64,000 bases of DNA, taken from the NCBI GenBank assembly GCA_018398805.1, contig JAGFBZ010000855.1, forward strand, positions 2,480,001 through 2,544,000. The letters run 5' to 3'. The notes below the pieces were generated by a model that made no database searches, was not told the origin of the DNA, and worked only from the letters and a program-made list of their open reading frames with translations. Below, in pieces: positions 1-52,300 of this stretch (the first letter of the stretch is position 1; each line of letters opens with the position of its first letter). Both the position numbers and the translations under genes were made by a program. This DNA is from Hirundichthys speculiger. Taxonomy: Eukaryota; Chordata; Actinopteri; Beloniformes; Exocoetidae.

Positions 1-2357
1 TGTCTTCAAACCACTTAAAAGGTTACTGTGTAAAAAAGAAAGCCTTTATTTTAACATTGTGTCTCTGGGCTCAGAGGCATCTGGGATGGACCATCACACA
101 GTAGAAATGTGCATTGTAGTCAGACGAATCTGTACTCCAGATCTTTATTGACAAGAATGGGTGCCATCTTCTCTTGAGAAAAAGATAAAAATGACCACTC
201 ACACAAGTCCAAAAAACATGCTCTGAGATTGTATGGTTGTATCAATGCACTTGGCGAATCTCTTTTTCACCTCTGTGATGACTGCATTAAAGCAGAAAAC
301 TCCACTGTTTGATCAGAATATCCTGTCTTCCATTGCTCATGAATTTCAACAAGACAGTGGAAAAGCACATTCTACATACTGAAAATTACAAAGGTAAAGC
401 TGGGTAAGAAGTGGATGCCAGCACTGGACTTGTTTGTATGCAGTCCTGATCTGTCACTAATAGAATGGGTTTAGAATTTTGTTATGAAAAATGTGGTGAC
501 GACAACGCTGTAACATTTCAAACCTGAAGACATGATTGCAGGATGAATGGGACAAAACTGAAACATTGCATTGTTTGATATCATCAATGTCTGAACGCCT
601 TTTGAGTAGAGTGAAAAGTAACAGCAACACTACCAAAAGGTAAAAATGTTTCTGTCTCAACTTTTTTTGGAATTTGCTGCAGAGCCTGAAATGCAAAGGC
701 CAGCGCTGATGTATCCAGGAAAATTAAATAAAGCTGATGATGCAAAACATGAAATATCTTGGGTTAGTGGGTTTTTCTTCTCTTTTTTTCTTTTACTTTT
801 GTCACTTTCTTGAGCATACAGGCAAATTACAAAGAAATCGTTTTCAGAGGTGATGTGAAAAAGTAAAGTTTACTCTGTTTAATCTAGTATTGAATACATC
901 TTCCAAAACATGATTTCTGTCCTCTGCAACTTTTCATGTTTTTAGTATCTTAAGAAAAAGGCAAACTCCTGAATCTTATAAAAGAACTTAGCTTCTTTAC
1001 TGCAAAGATATTGTCATTGCTAAAGTTGGAAAATGTAAATGGAGCTACATAATCAGGTTCAGGAAAGATCCTACACATTTAAAAAAAAAAAAAAAAGTCA
1101 AAATGATCTTCTTCTCAGGCATTGAAAACAAGCTTGGTTTGCCTCTTTCAAATTTAAAAATCTCAGGAATGAAAACTGAGAAAATCCTTTAACACTGTAG
1201 GTTCAACAAAAGGAGCCAAAAACACTCCTCTTACAAATGTGAAAATACTTTTGCTTAAGTTTACAAGTCAACTTTTACGGTTCCTTATTTCACTGTTGGT
1301 CAAAGACAGGAAAGCTTGCAAAATTTTCGAGGTAAACCATGTAAAAATCCCACAGGGTTTTATGGCACAACAAAGTGAAGTGACAATAAAAGCCGGGACC
1401 TCCCATTGTAGAAAAATATTGGAATAAACCTGAGGGAATGAACCTTAGAGGTAGAGCAGCCTCTTGACGGATCTATTTTAAGTATATGGTGGAAAACATA
1501 AGTGAAAAATGAGTGGAAAATATGCTTTACTTTATCTTCTGTGTCTTAAATCAGAATGCTCTCTCAGCAGTGAACATGGAGAACATCTGGCACTCGAATG
1601 TGAATGTGGCTAAATGACAAGGTGAGGTTGGAATACACACGCACTCTTAGGAAATAAACCACCAGCCATCTCCCTGGAATGTTTGAACTTCAAATTATTT
1701 TTAAGCATCTCTTGCTCTTTTTTGGGTCAAAAAGATTAAACAAACAACAACAAAAAAAAAAGACTTTCAGACACAAATAAACCAAAGCAAGTATAACTGG
1801 TGTGTACTGGGTCAACCATGACCCATCCAGGAACTCATAATGGTAAAAATACCTGGTAACACCCACAAAGCAAGATATTCATGTGTTGCAGCTCTTGTTA
1901 CATGTCAGTGTTACTTTAATTCCAAAAATGAAAAAAAAAAAAAAAAAAAAGCTTTAATTCTGGTTGAAATCATGATTTTCCCAGGCCATGCTTTTTCCAA
2001 ACGTGGGAAGATACATTCTGGATACGTTTGAGAAGGTTACAACTGCAATTTGCTATTTTCTGCACTATTTAATCTCCAGAGACACAAATCTAAGATGACC
2101 CCATGAAAAACATTACAATGACACAGTTTGATGCACTCCGCTCCTTTCTATCCTGAAAAAATTTTGATTATATTTACAAATGTAAACATTTCCAAATAAA
2201 TATGTCCATATGTGCATGTGGAAACGATTTCCCAAGGTACCGCGATAGCAGATACTCACATCTGAATTACATGGTGACATGTAAGTTTCAAAAGATTAAA
2301 CCAGTTTTTCAGTGTATTAGCATGACACTTCATTGAAAAAAAAAAAACTATACAGAT
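1..2357. other. no recognisable gene; possible wdr27 3' flank
   Basis: This 2.4 kb is AT-rich, with several A runs (1081-1096, 1931-1950). I see no conserved coding exon on either strand. Short open frames at 457-696, 1239-1427 and 1840-2031 have no family signature. It could contain the 3' untranslated region or the true last exon of wdr27. Confidence 0.4.
45..149 (-). promoter_or_regulatory. candidate polyadenylation signals for a minus-strand transcript
   Basis: Minus-strand AATAAA hexamers occur at 144-149 and 45-50 (TTTATT on the plus strand). If wdr27 transcription continues past 2358, these are plausible 3' ends. The hexamer is common in AT-rich DNA, so this is suggestive only. Confidence 0.25.
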
Positions 2358-2414
2358 TCAGTCTAGTTCTTCAGTATCTTTCATCTTTTTGAGCTTCTGC
2401 TTTAACTCCTTGTG
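2358..2414 (-). CDS. candidate terminal exon of wdr27 (weak)
   Basis: Seen: on the minus strand a pyrimidine-rich tract ends in an AG at 2415-2416. It is followed by 18 open codons in the phase required by exon 23 (HKELKQKLKKMKDTEELD) and a TGA at 2358-2360. Joined to the 779 codons placed above, it would give a 797-residue protein, close to the family length. Against it: the peptide is a charged tail that does not resemble the human end (LATATLDGKLQLFLAE), and I found no minus-strand DG-containing WD strand in 1-5000. It may be an alternative last exon, or chance. Confidence 0.25.
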   Translation of the reverse strand, partial: HKELKQKLKKMKDTEELD

Positions 2415-2497
2415 CTCTCAAATGATACAGAACAGGCAGAAAAACGTATGCAGAGCGAGTGCACTCTTACTGGTGAAGTGTGTCTTGTGTGACGTGT

Positions 2498-2525
2498 GGC
2501 CATGTACCAGAGCCAGTACATGGCC
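2498..2525. repeat. perfect 10-bp inverted repeat with 8-nt loop
   Basis: GGCCATGTAC at 2498-2507 is followed by an 8-nt spacer and its exact reverse complement at 2516-2525. It has no poly-T tail or gene context that would make it a terminator. Confidence 0.8.
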
Positions 2526-2818
2526 GAGGACCAAAGTTTCTACCTTTAGACTTGAAAATTGAATGTATCACTGTTGTGCTGCAAAGTTTAGCTGAAAAGA
2601 GTTAAACAGATGGACAGGTAGAATTAAAACATTTCCTTGGGTGAAGAAGACTGAGGATACATTCTTCAGAGGTTGTATTATTCACTGAATATTTTAAAAC
2701 ATGTTTCAGCTGCCAAATTTACCTTTGCTTTAAATTGTTCCAAATAAATACATTTAACATATTTTGAGAGGACCTGTTTCTTTTAAGGTTTTATATTGAA
2801 ACATTGGGAGATTACTGG

Positions 2819-3143
2819 GGCAGCAACGGTGGCTTGGTGGTCAGCACTGTTGCCTCACAGCAAGAAGGTTCCTGGTTCCTTTGTTCGAACCTCAGCAGGG
2901 GCCTTTCTGTGTGAAATTTGCATGTTCTCCCCATGCCTGCATGGGTTTCCTCTGGGTACTCCGGCCTCCTTCCGCAGTCCAAAGACATGCATTTGTCAGG
3001 TTAATTGGTGGTTCTAAATTGCCCGTAGGAGTGATTGTGAGTGTGCATGGTTGTTCGTCTACTTGACCTGTCCTTTCACCCAAAGAGAGCTGGGCAAAGA
3101 AGCTCCAGCAGAGCATGCTAAGGGTTAAGATAATGGATGGAAG
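2819..3143 (+). mobile_element. V-SINE-type tRNA-derived SINE, near full length
   Basis: The head carries degenerate tRNA-like pol III boxes: A box near 2829-2843 (tggcttggtggtcag) and B box near 2876-2891 with gttcgaacctc. The conserved central segment follows (tgcatgttctcc, agtccaaagacatgcat, ttaattggtggttctaaatt). The 3' end has taatggatgga, as in V-SINEs such as zebrafish DANA-like elements. Open frames of 61-74 codons on both strands lie inside the repeat and are not genes. Confidence 0.8.
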
Positions 3144-4530
3144 ATACTGCTATGGAACAGGACATCTATTTAGTTTCCTGTAAGGCAAACTTAAAGACAA
3201 AGAACGTTTTTTTTTTATAGTTTACTTTGGAAAAACTGCTTACAATTAGTGTGAATTTGTACAAATACCTACCATTTTTTCTCAATTATGTGAACTGTGC
3301 AGTCAATCGAAAGCCAACAGTCAAATCATGCAAGTGGGTCAATTCAGTGCACAAAGAAGGAGTGATAGACATGATATGATTACAAACTGGCCACCACAAA
3401 ATGAAAATGGAAATGTTCCAAGTGTGTTGCTACAGCAGGACTGAACTGAAGATTTTTTTTTTAAATATGCTGCAATACTTGTTGCAATATTTGTGAAAGA
3501 CCTTTGTATATTATTTTAAACTTCGAAAAATTATTTTCTTTTTTAATTTTAAGCATTTCTATTTGTTATTTGTCACTAAATGTCCTACTCTTGGCATTTG
3601 ACAGCTAACCTGAAAATGTGCATTTGCCAGCTCAGACCAAAGATGACAAATGCTGAAATGGAGAGTAGTGTTGAGCGTCAGAGTCATTGTGTTTATTCAC
3701 TCATTTAGGTTTGGACGGTTGTGTCTGTGAAGCTTTACAGACAGCTGGTTGTGTCAGTGAGTGGTCAAAGCTCTGCACTAACTCCAACACACAAAACACA
3801 AATGAGATCTAAAGTACTGAAAAGAAAGAGCACACAAGTATTTGGCATAGTCCAAAGACAAAAACAGGAGACAGTGTTTCTTAAATCTTATTACTAGTTG
3901 ATTTGGCTTTCGTGTCAGACTTGTTTCCAACAAGCACACAAACATTTAAAATCTTACCAGAAGCATTAGCAGTGACGGATAATTTACATTTTAAACCACA
4001 AACTCTCTTGATTTGACTTTTTTTTTTCAGATATTAAAAGTTTTGGCGAATTTATATCTTTTTTTTTACTCTTCAGCTTGCATGTAGCCAATTTAGCATG
4101 TGGTCAAATGGCACAGACATTGTATATACCACAAAGATGTAATGGAAAAACTAAGACGGTTTACTGGTATGAATGCACATACATGACAAAAAATTTCAGT
4201 GATATATTAGAGTGATACTCATCTTTATTTGAATGATTGAAATAACAGAAGGGGGGAAGCTATGACTGACGCAACATGACCCAGTAAGAAACTGCTCTTC
4301 ACTGTGCTTATAACTTAATATTTTTCATTCACACAGCACACTAAGATGCTTTAGGTAATTGATAATATTTTGAATTCAACCAATTGTTTGTTGTTCAGAA
4401 TCAAAACTATCTACTAAATCTAAATCTAAACTAAATATATCACTGCTCGAGTGCATACATAATCAGGAGTAGAGGATGGAGGGTAAAATCTGGGGTTCAG
4501 TTACTGTTTGTATTTATGAGATATATAATA

Positions 4531-4795
4531 TCCATCCATCCATTATCCATACCCGTTTTATCCTATCTAGGGTCACGGGATCTACTGGAGCCTATCTCAG
4601 CTCTCTTCGGGCAAAAGGCAGGGGTACACCCCAGACAGGTCGTCAGTCCATCACAGGACTACATGTAGACGAACAACCACGCACATTCACAATCACTCCT
4701 ATGGACAATTTAGTACCACCAGTTAACCTGACATGCATGTCTTTGGACTGTGGGAGGAAGCCGGAGTACTCGGAGGAAACCCACGCAAGCTCATA
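4531..4795 (-). mobile_element. V-SINE-type SINE, 5'-truncated, inverted relative to the 2.8 kb copy
   Basis: Reading on the minus strand, the central V-SINE segment (agtccaaagacatgcat, taactggtggtactaaatt) is followed by the 3' domain and a (GGAT)n-like tail at 4531-4545. The tRNA-like head is missing beyond 4795. It lies about 210 nt downstream of wdr27 exon 23. It forms an inverted pair with the 2819-3143 copy in the presumed last intron or 3' flank. Confidence 0.8.
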
Positions 4796-5003
4796 ATAGA
4801 TATAATCTCATATAATCTCATAATAGATATATGTTTAATACAGGTTAATGTTTGGGAAGAAAAAAAATTATAGTTGTGTGTAAACTGTCAGCTTGTGAAA
4901 GTTGAATGAATCTCCACAAATTGGACATTGGGCAGTTACTTACAGAAATCTAGAGAAACCTTACTGATTGATTTTGTCAAAAAATGTCAAGAGAGATCCT
5001 TAC

Positions 5004-44627
<39,624 letters not shown>

Positions 44628-44786
44628 CTCTACCTCTTATCTGGCAGAGCTGCAGCACAACCTTTGTTTAGTATGTTACCGCATCGGATAACTAAGGTGA
44701 GGTCTCTGAAGGTGAAAGGTTATATTCGTTGGATATTAAAGACAGCTTTCTCCGACACTGAGGTCTCACGAGGCCAAACGTTAGGG

Positions 44787-44800
44787 GTTGCTAGGACACC
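44787..44800 (-). promoter_or_regulatory. imperfect RFX X-box
   Basis: On the minus strand GGTGTCCTAGCAACC contains the perfect half site AGCAAC, with a degenerate GTGTCC partner (consensus GTNRCC). It lies about 160 nt upstream of the wdr27 ATG, the usual range for RFX sites. One mismatch in the left half. Confidence 0.35.
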
Positions 44801-45093
44801 AGGATTTCCGCTGCAACAGATCGTCTATGAAACTAATGTCTCACACGTCAAACGCCACCTTAGTCGAGTAAATATGTCCTGCCTCGTGGAATGTTTCATT
44901 TATATTCTTGTTATCATAATTATACCTCTTCCATTTATAATTGTGTTTAAACTACATATGTTCTAAATGTAAGTGTCCCGTTTATCTGCTGTTTCCCAGG
45001 CCACAATGCACTCGACTAATAAGTTATTTGAAAATACGGTTAGAGTGGAGCCTCGTCATTACAGATTTATACCTGTGCATTTTCATGTATCCA

Positions 45094-45103
45094 CAAGATG
45101 GCG
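45094..45103 (+). promoter_or_regulatory. YY1-like site
   Basis: CAAGATGGCG matches the core of the YY1 consensus (AAnATGGCG), often found near vertebrate promoters. Confidence 0.4.
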
Positions 45104-45495
45104 ATCACTGTTAATTTATGTTCAGAAGAGTTCAGTTACATACAACATAACTATCCACGCGATATACAAAAAATAAGAATGTAGAATATCTAACAAATGG
45201 AACGCCATATTAAGGAAGACAAAAATGCCCCGTAAGGTGAACGAGTTATGGTTTCATATGAATTTTGTGTTTTATTGTTACGAAATTAAATCGTAAATTA
45301 AAAAAAAAAAAAAAATCAACAAATTTCGTTTTTTCCTCTCTTTTTTAACTAGGTGTTACATACTTTGTATGTTGTTTTCTGGTTTAAAAAAAAAAAATAC
45401 TTTGTGCTGCGTAAAAGACATCAGAGGACACCAGGTCTTAAGTGGATCATCCTGTTTGAATGGCTAAAGGTTTATTAAAAGCTTGAATAGAGAGG

Positions 45496-45514
45496 GCATT
45501 CTGGGAAGTGTAGT
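45496..45514 (-). promoter_or_regulatory. ZNF143/THAP11 (SBS-type) promoter element
   Basis: The minus strand reads ACTACACTTCCCAGAATGC, one base from the known ACTACAATTCCCAGAATGC element of housekeeping and bidirectional promoters. It lies about 520 nt upstream of the psme4 ATG, consistent with a start site in or upstream of the psme4 5' untranslated region. Confidence 0.7.
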
Positions 45515-46035
45515 TCTCGTATCTGTTAGCGGATATGATGTATTTGTTGTGTAGCCGGTAGCTTGGTGTCGTCTGCAGTCTGCTTTGCGGTAGTTGGATG
45601 AATCAGTCGACGTGATAGTCCTTGGGCTATGACAGTGCTTTTGTAGTAGAGAGCTAACTTTAGCTAGACCATTAGCTGACTGTTAGGCTTTTAGGATTAC
45701 GCTGACCGAAGGATAGGAATTCCGGTGCTAAGGCTCAAAGTTTTGTTTCTTTGTTAGCTTTTATATATTTTTAAAATGACATTGATAGTGCTTAGTTTTC
45801 TGGTAAATGGGGCTAATTTAACTTAAGGTAGATGGCTAGCTAGCTTGTTATTAACTTGTGTATCTCAACTTGATCTCTGTGTGGGCCACAAAAACCACAC
45901 CGGTAGGGAGAAGCGACTGGGACAGTTGGCTAGCCCTTATTTTAGCCAGGTAGCATAACAGTGAAAACCTGAACGAGGTAAAGAAATAAAAATAAATTGC
46001 TAGCACAGTGAAGCTAGCCAGTTTGAATCTGTAAT

Positions 46036-47772
46036 ATGAGAAAGGCACAGTCTGACACCTTAGGTTTCGATCCTCAAAAAGACATCGTATATAACAAACT
46101 TTTGCCGTACGCGGACAAGCTAGATGAAGAATCTAATGACATCTTGAGCAAAATAAAAGGAAACTTGAGTCGAGCTGTTCAACTTGGAGAAATATGGCCC
46201 GGTGTCTTGTTTTGGACGAGAAAACTTTCATCGTAAGTAACAACAAAAATATTAATAGTTGTTGCTCTTTTCAAAGTATTTTCAATCTCGAGTGTCTTCA
46301 AGTAATCATAAGGTATGTTTGATTAAAAATAAAGTGTAACTCAAAACATTTGGTGAGTATGTGATATATCTGGTTTAATATACTGTTGATCTGTGTCGTA
46401 ATTTGTTTTTGTTGGAAAAGTACACACTCTGGTCAGCCAGTGGCCGGTTGAGCAAACGACCTTTATATTGTAATACATCGTTCGTGAAAGGCATTTTTTT
46501 TTTTTAAATGAACCGTCAAATGTTAATTTATGTTTAGCGGTTAATCCTCAGAAAACTACAATCTGATCTGTGTATCTGATTAGGGGCGTCATAGGTTTCA
46601 TAATCGGAGCAGTGGAGTGTCAAATGCACATGACCCCGACAGTGCACCTCAGCAGTAGGTCATTGTCGCCTTTGCTGTTTTTGTGCTCTGTTTTTAACTT
46701 TCTTAATTAGCCGGTCAGTTGTAAACGCAGTTAAAAACATTTTTGCCGAGTTTCCTGTAAAGTTTCTACACGTGGTCCTCTAGGACAATCCATAATACGC
46801 AAAACTTTCAAACTGCAGTGTCATGCTTGTGGGGTTAATCTTTGACATATTTTACCTATGGAAAGTTTACCAGTAGCCTCACCATACCATTTCACTACTT
46901 TACCAAATACAATAGGCTTGAACAAATTTCTTTACATTTTATCTTTCTGTGTTTTATTCCATAGTCACATTGTATTTGATATTATACCAATACAGCTGCC
47001 CTTGAAAGATTGTTTCCTCTCGTTTTTCTCTTTGATCTTTAATTCCTCTGGTGTCCAGAGAGATGAAAAGTTAGTTTCTTTAACTGAGAATGGGCTACCC
47101 CATTTAATATGGAGATATTATGGTATATGTATTTATATATTTTTTTAAATGTTCCTTATACATGTTTTACTTGTGTTGTAAACACCTGTCTCAGATGTTC
47201 AGACTAGAACAATTATCCTTAAACCTGTACTTCTTATTAAGGTACATGAGACTGTATGGACGGAAGTTCAGCAAGGAAGACCATGTACTGTTCATCAAGT
47301 TGCTCTATGAGCTAGTGACGATCCACAGACTGGAGATCAGCATGATGCAGGGCCTTGCTCGTCTTCTTATCAACCTTCTCAAGTAAGAATGGGCCCCATC
47401 TGTTTTTCCCTAATGAACTTGTACTGATGAATATACACATACTATTCAATATAGATTTTGAAATATCACCACTTGCATTTATTTATTTATTTTTTCTTGG
47501 AGTAGTTAGTCATTGATGTACAAAGCAAAATATACCAACAAGAACTCATCTGTGTTCCTTTTTTTTTTTTTTTTTATTAATTGGGTGGGATTATTAAATG
47601 AACTGTTATATTTGTGTATGTTCTCATCTCTATGGATGTGTTATTCAATTAACAGGAAGAGAGAACTGCTGTCAAGGGAGGACCTTGAGTTACCGTGGAG
47701 ACCATTGTATGAACTTCATGACAGGATTCTTTTCTCAAAGACAGAACATTTGGGCCTCAACTGGTTTCCAAA
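46036..47772 (+). CDS. psme4: psme4 exons 1-3: N-terminal HEAT region
   Basis: Exons are 46036-46232, 47242-47382 and 47656-47772 (residues 1 to about 152). They encode [20 protein letters not shown] and [15 protein letters not shown], then [20 protein letters not shown], then [15 protein letters not shown] and [11 protein letters not shown]. Compared with human, the N-terminus is shorter and lacks the Pro/Gly-rich leader (human starts with about 25 extra residues before the conserved VPQKEIVYNKLL). The in-frame upstream stop shows this is real, not a missed start. Confidence 0.95.
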
Positions 47773-49274
47773 GTATGTCATGTTTTGTACTGATACTAAT
47801 TGTTAAGCTCTAAAAGCGTACTCCATTTTAGAGTTGTGCAATATTGACTTTTCAAGATTGATTTATGTATTTTTAAAAATAAAATAATGACAATACTATT
47901 TATATCAGTATAGTTTGATTTGAGCTTGATAGTGTTAGATAATTTTTCATTTTAAAGAATCACAGAGACAAATATTGCAACTTTTTGGTCCAGTGTAAGC
48001 TATTTCACATTCGCTAGAGTCGCTTATTCGAGGGCTTTGTTTTTCCACTGCAAGCACAGAGATGCCACTCTTAGTAAACAAAAACAGCAAAGCCAGCAGA
48101 CTGTTCAGGAGCTGCACCTTAGAACAGACTTTTCTTGTCCATGAGCATTTTACGTGTAAATATTTTACTAAAATAGCAGAATTTGTTAGATAATCTTGTA
48201 GTTACAAATTAAATCACTGATTATTAATTTAGTCTTTAATGTTTCTATTGCTATTTTATACTTGTTTGGTCACCTGTAAAACAGAAAAGGAAAATGTAAA
48301 AAAGAACAGCTTTATCAGGCTTTAACTGTATTAAAACAAAGTATGCTAAGCACATAGATTAGGGAAGAAGTTTTAAAAACATGAAGGGCTGACCCTTGGC
48401 ACAATGTTGGCACTTATATGATAAATACTTGATGAACAGCATTTATCGGGAAACATTATTATGGACTCTGATATAGATATAGGATATCATTTAATATCAA
48501 AAAAGTCCTGCCTATCATACCTTTTCAGCATAGATAGTGATGTCTATCATATATGTCAAGCCTTAGCTGTAGCCTTTTTAACCATTTAACATTCACACAT
48601 TTCACAGAGCAGTACACTGCCCGTGTAGATTTGTGACAAGATTTGTACTTCTTACAATTCTATTTTCATTTGTTTCTCAACTCTAAACAACTCTGAACAA
48701 CTAAGTGCAACACTGCAGTGCTGTCACCTTTCTAGAGAAAGTTCTGAAATGTGCAAAGTTCTTCTTTCACTGTTACTGTATAATGCATTCACATAGCTTA
48801 TCTAAGGAAGTGTCTCATTAGGCCTTGTCATAACCCACACTTATGAGAATGGAAATTTATTTCAAACAAGTTTGTTCCCTGCTGATTTGCTGATATTTTC
48901 CTTACATTTGTGCGTCAGTTTTGCTAGTTTCACAAGACCAATCTATTTATGTATTGTTTTACTCCTTAAGTTATGTTTTTTTTCCATTTCAAATCAAATT
49001 GCATCGCTTAAGTAAGCAAGTGGAACATGTTTTACATCACAGACCCTTCAGTGTTATACAACAAACAATTTCCTCTCTGAGCTTTATACCCAGCATGATC
49101 TTTGGAGGAAGCTTTAGTTCATTATGTGCATCAGCTTTTCAAAGTTCCCATGAAGGTCTTGACAAGCAGTGCGAGGTACTCTTTTATGATGATATGGAGA
49201 CATTACATGTTTCTCACAAACTGGCATGCTGGCACGTCATTTTAACATATGGCTTGTGCAAGCTGCTTAGCAAT

Positions 49275-49320
<46 letters not shown>

Positions 49321-52300
49321 ACAAAGCAGAGTGCTCATAAGATAAATGTTTAAAAATTGAGAAATAGCTTGCTTATATTTCAAGTAAATGGCACTTTGTC
49401 ATGTGCTTAAAGTGTTCTTAATTCCTTTGTTTCTTTTTACATTCAGTTCACCATGGCCTCGTTCATCCTCTAAAGTCATAATGTTAAAATTGGTTCAGAG
49501 GTGGTAAGAACAAAACTTCTTTTGGTTTACTTGGAATCATTAGAGGTGTTTAGTTGCTTTTTTTATATACACATTGCATGTGAAAGCAAAAGCTGGACTC
49601 CCCATATGAAGTTTGTAACAGGAAAAAGTCAAGACTTCATCAATGTTAACATTTCACTCATATTGGAGGCTGTCGCACTGCAGCAAAAATATTTTATTTT
49701 ATTCTTTGTACATCTGCCAAATCAGCTATCTGAGGATCATGAAAGACCATGTAGTGTTTTTTTTATATGGGGCACCAGTACACCAATAAAATGTTATTTA
49801 CAGTACTAAGAAACTGCAGTTTTGTTTTGGGTTTTTTCCCTACACATTATGATTAATAATGTTACCAGTAGCAGTCATTTTTACTTTAATAATCCCATAA
49901 TTATCCAGGTTTATGCTGTTGTATATCTACCCTGCTATCTTGCTGTGAAACTTGCGATCACTGCTTTACTAAACAACATATTTTGGAGTCCAAATTCTTG
50001 TCACGTTTCCTCTGAAACAGTGTTGGGTTGAACGTATGAGTTAATTTGAACTAAATTATAAATGTCATACAGTGTAGTTTGGAGTTCCTTCCCCAAGGTG
50101 TTCCGAGTAAGCACTCAATTTGACCAGTTCTTAAAGCTTGACTTGCATGTGTGAGACCCTATTCTGTTGGCTTTGTGTTTTAGGCTTACATTGTTGAGCA
50201 CTGGGCTAAATCTATTAATTTAGTTTGGGTTCTTTGTTTGGAGAGAGTCACCAATCAGTCAACAATTGTTTAAGTATAAACTTAAGAGTGTGTTAACTGT
50301 ATGAAGACCTGAATTATGTGGAGGTTAATATGTTGTTTAATGGAGTTGGCGGGGCATTTCCAAGCAGGCATGACCTCGGTTTGCATGTGAGCAGATGGAA
50401 GGATTGTAGGCAAGGAGTTTAAACGCAGTGGTTATATTGGTCCCAGGCTTTCAACACTATTATGTGACTGGAATCCAGCATCTGTAGTCAGGATGTGAAG
50501 ATTTTTTTTTTTTTCTCCAATTCAAAACCACTTCTGCTAAAAAGTGCTGATGTTATGTAAATATATTACGCATACCAGGAATACACCTGTATATTTGGCA
50601 ATGAGTAGAATTTATTACAATAGCCATATATAGTCAATACAAAGTTTTCTTTTACTACTTTAGTCACATGTGTAAAGGGATTGCTGTGTGCATGAAATTA
50701 AAGATTAAATGCATTTGTGTGATGTCTTTTTTACTAACATCAGTGTTTCACTAACTGTTGAATGGTTTTTCTTATTCTCTTTTGTTCTAGCTCAGTGGAA
50801 AGCGTGCTGAAAACACTTGTGAAAAGCTGCAGACCGTAAGTGCATCTGCATGTCCGTGAATATTCCATCTCGCATTGTCTTTGAATTTCGGCAACGACAG
50901 TCAAGTTGTGTTGTACTTGTCTGAGAATTCCTTGGTTTTACTCCTGCTTCATCTAAGAACTTCACAAAACGTGCTGTGGTGAGAAGATGAACACATGGAA
51001 AACAAACCCCTCTGTTAAGATGTTGGACAGACTGGCTTTGTTGGTCAAGAAGCTTTGTATCAAGTTGCACTGAATTGTTTCATCTCCACAGAACTCTACT
51101 GTCACTTGCTGATGGTGTCCATCAGAGTTGTGTGCATGGAGGTATCTTTGGCAAGCACTGGGACTTGTACCTCACTTTGCACTTAGCCAGTTAATCCTAT
51201 TACCTCATCTAATTCTGTCTTGTGTGAGATTTTCCTGTAACTGTGAAGAGGGAGAATGATTTCTCATGAGCTGCTGTCCAGACACTGGATCAGCAGTGAG
51301 AAAGGGCAAAGAGCTGTACCTTTTTTTTTTTTCTTTTCTCCCCACGTCTCCAATGGATGAAGGATATTGCTAGGTGACCTTAGATAAACCTAAGGCTTTG
51401 TGCAAGCACTTAATGTAACAGGAAAATCCTTCTGTGAGTGCTAAACTTCAGTGGAACCTCAGAATTTAAAGTAACACCTAAAATATGCCAGGCGTTCAAT
51501 TTGTAATCTCCTATTTCTGACACTTGTGCTTCAACGCTGTCAGATCAATATAGCTACTTTTTCATTTGTACATATGTGTCTTTTTGTAATGTGGACATCA
51601 TCTAACTACAAACATTTGATAGATCAATGTTGAACTGACGAAGTTGTTGGTTTGCATGCATAAAGTCTGATCTGACAAGCTTTGCAACACATGTTCTCCA
51701 GATTAAGATAATTCAAGTGTTCATATGCATTCATTCATAAGATGGTAAATGATAACATTTTTGTTAGCGTGTGTCATTGGCTTAATTTTATTAAAATAAA
51801 TCTAATTGTAATTCTGTCTCTGTCCATTCAGATACTTCTCAGAGGCTGCAACTCAGGAGATGCTTGATGAGTGGAGACCACTCCTTTGTCCCTTTGACGT
51901 CACCATGCAAAGAGCAATCAGCTACTTTGAGCTCTTCTTGCCCACAACTCTGCCTCCTGAGCTACATCACAGGGGGTTTAAGTAAGATATTTCTCACACT
52001 GTCTTATATTTATCCTGAGATTCACAGTATTGCTCTTGTCTGAAGCCATTTTAGATTTGGAACGCTGTAAACAATGATCTGGCATCTGACGGAAAAAGTG
52101 GTGAATGAATGCGTTAGTTGTCCTCAGTGATAGTTCTGTCAGCCATTTACAGGAGTAGAAGCTCCTGATACAGATGTCATGACAGCTAACTCAAGGCTGG
52201 CAAAGATAATGGAACGAGTTATCAATTTTAATATGCGAGTAGGCATAATGAACATTGAGCTGTTGAGAAGTGCTATAAAAAGGAACCAAGGCCTCGTTCC

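Larger units (their letters stand above)
44628..46035. promoter_or_regulatory. shared head-to-head intergenic region of wdr27 and psme4
   Basis: The two start codons (44627 minus, 46036 plus) are 1.4 kb apart and divergent. No other gene is visible. The interval contains an RFX-like X-box near wdr27 (44787-44800), a YY1-like site (45094-45103) and a ZNF143-like element (45496-45514). The psme4-proximal 500 nt contains many gctagc/tagctag words, and there are A runs at 45300 and 45386. Transcription start sites cannot be fixed from sequence alone. Confidence 0.6.

Noticed and set aside
119..190. Minus-strand frame after a good acceptor tract, considered as wdr27 last exon
   Set aside because: The translated peptide (RRWHPFLSIKIWS...) has no WD-strand resemblance, and it is one of several chance open frames in the region.
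2819..2895. tRNA-like A and B boxes
   Set aside because: They belong to a SINE head. The cloverleaf is not intact and the SINE body follows directly.
4880..4945. Minus-strand CPICGDSF-like zinc-finger peptide just after wdr27 exon 23
   Set aside because: Only about 22 codons, no second Cys/His pair, and an intron of about 60 nt would be needed. Probably chance.
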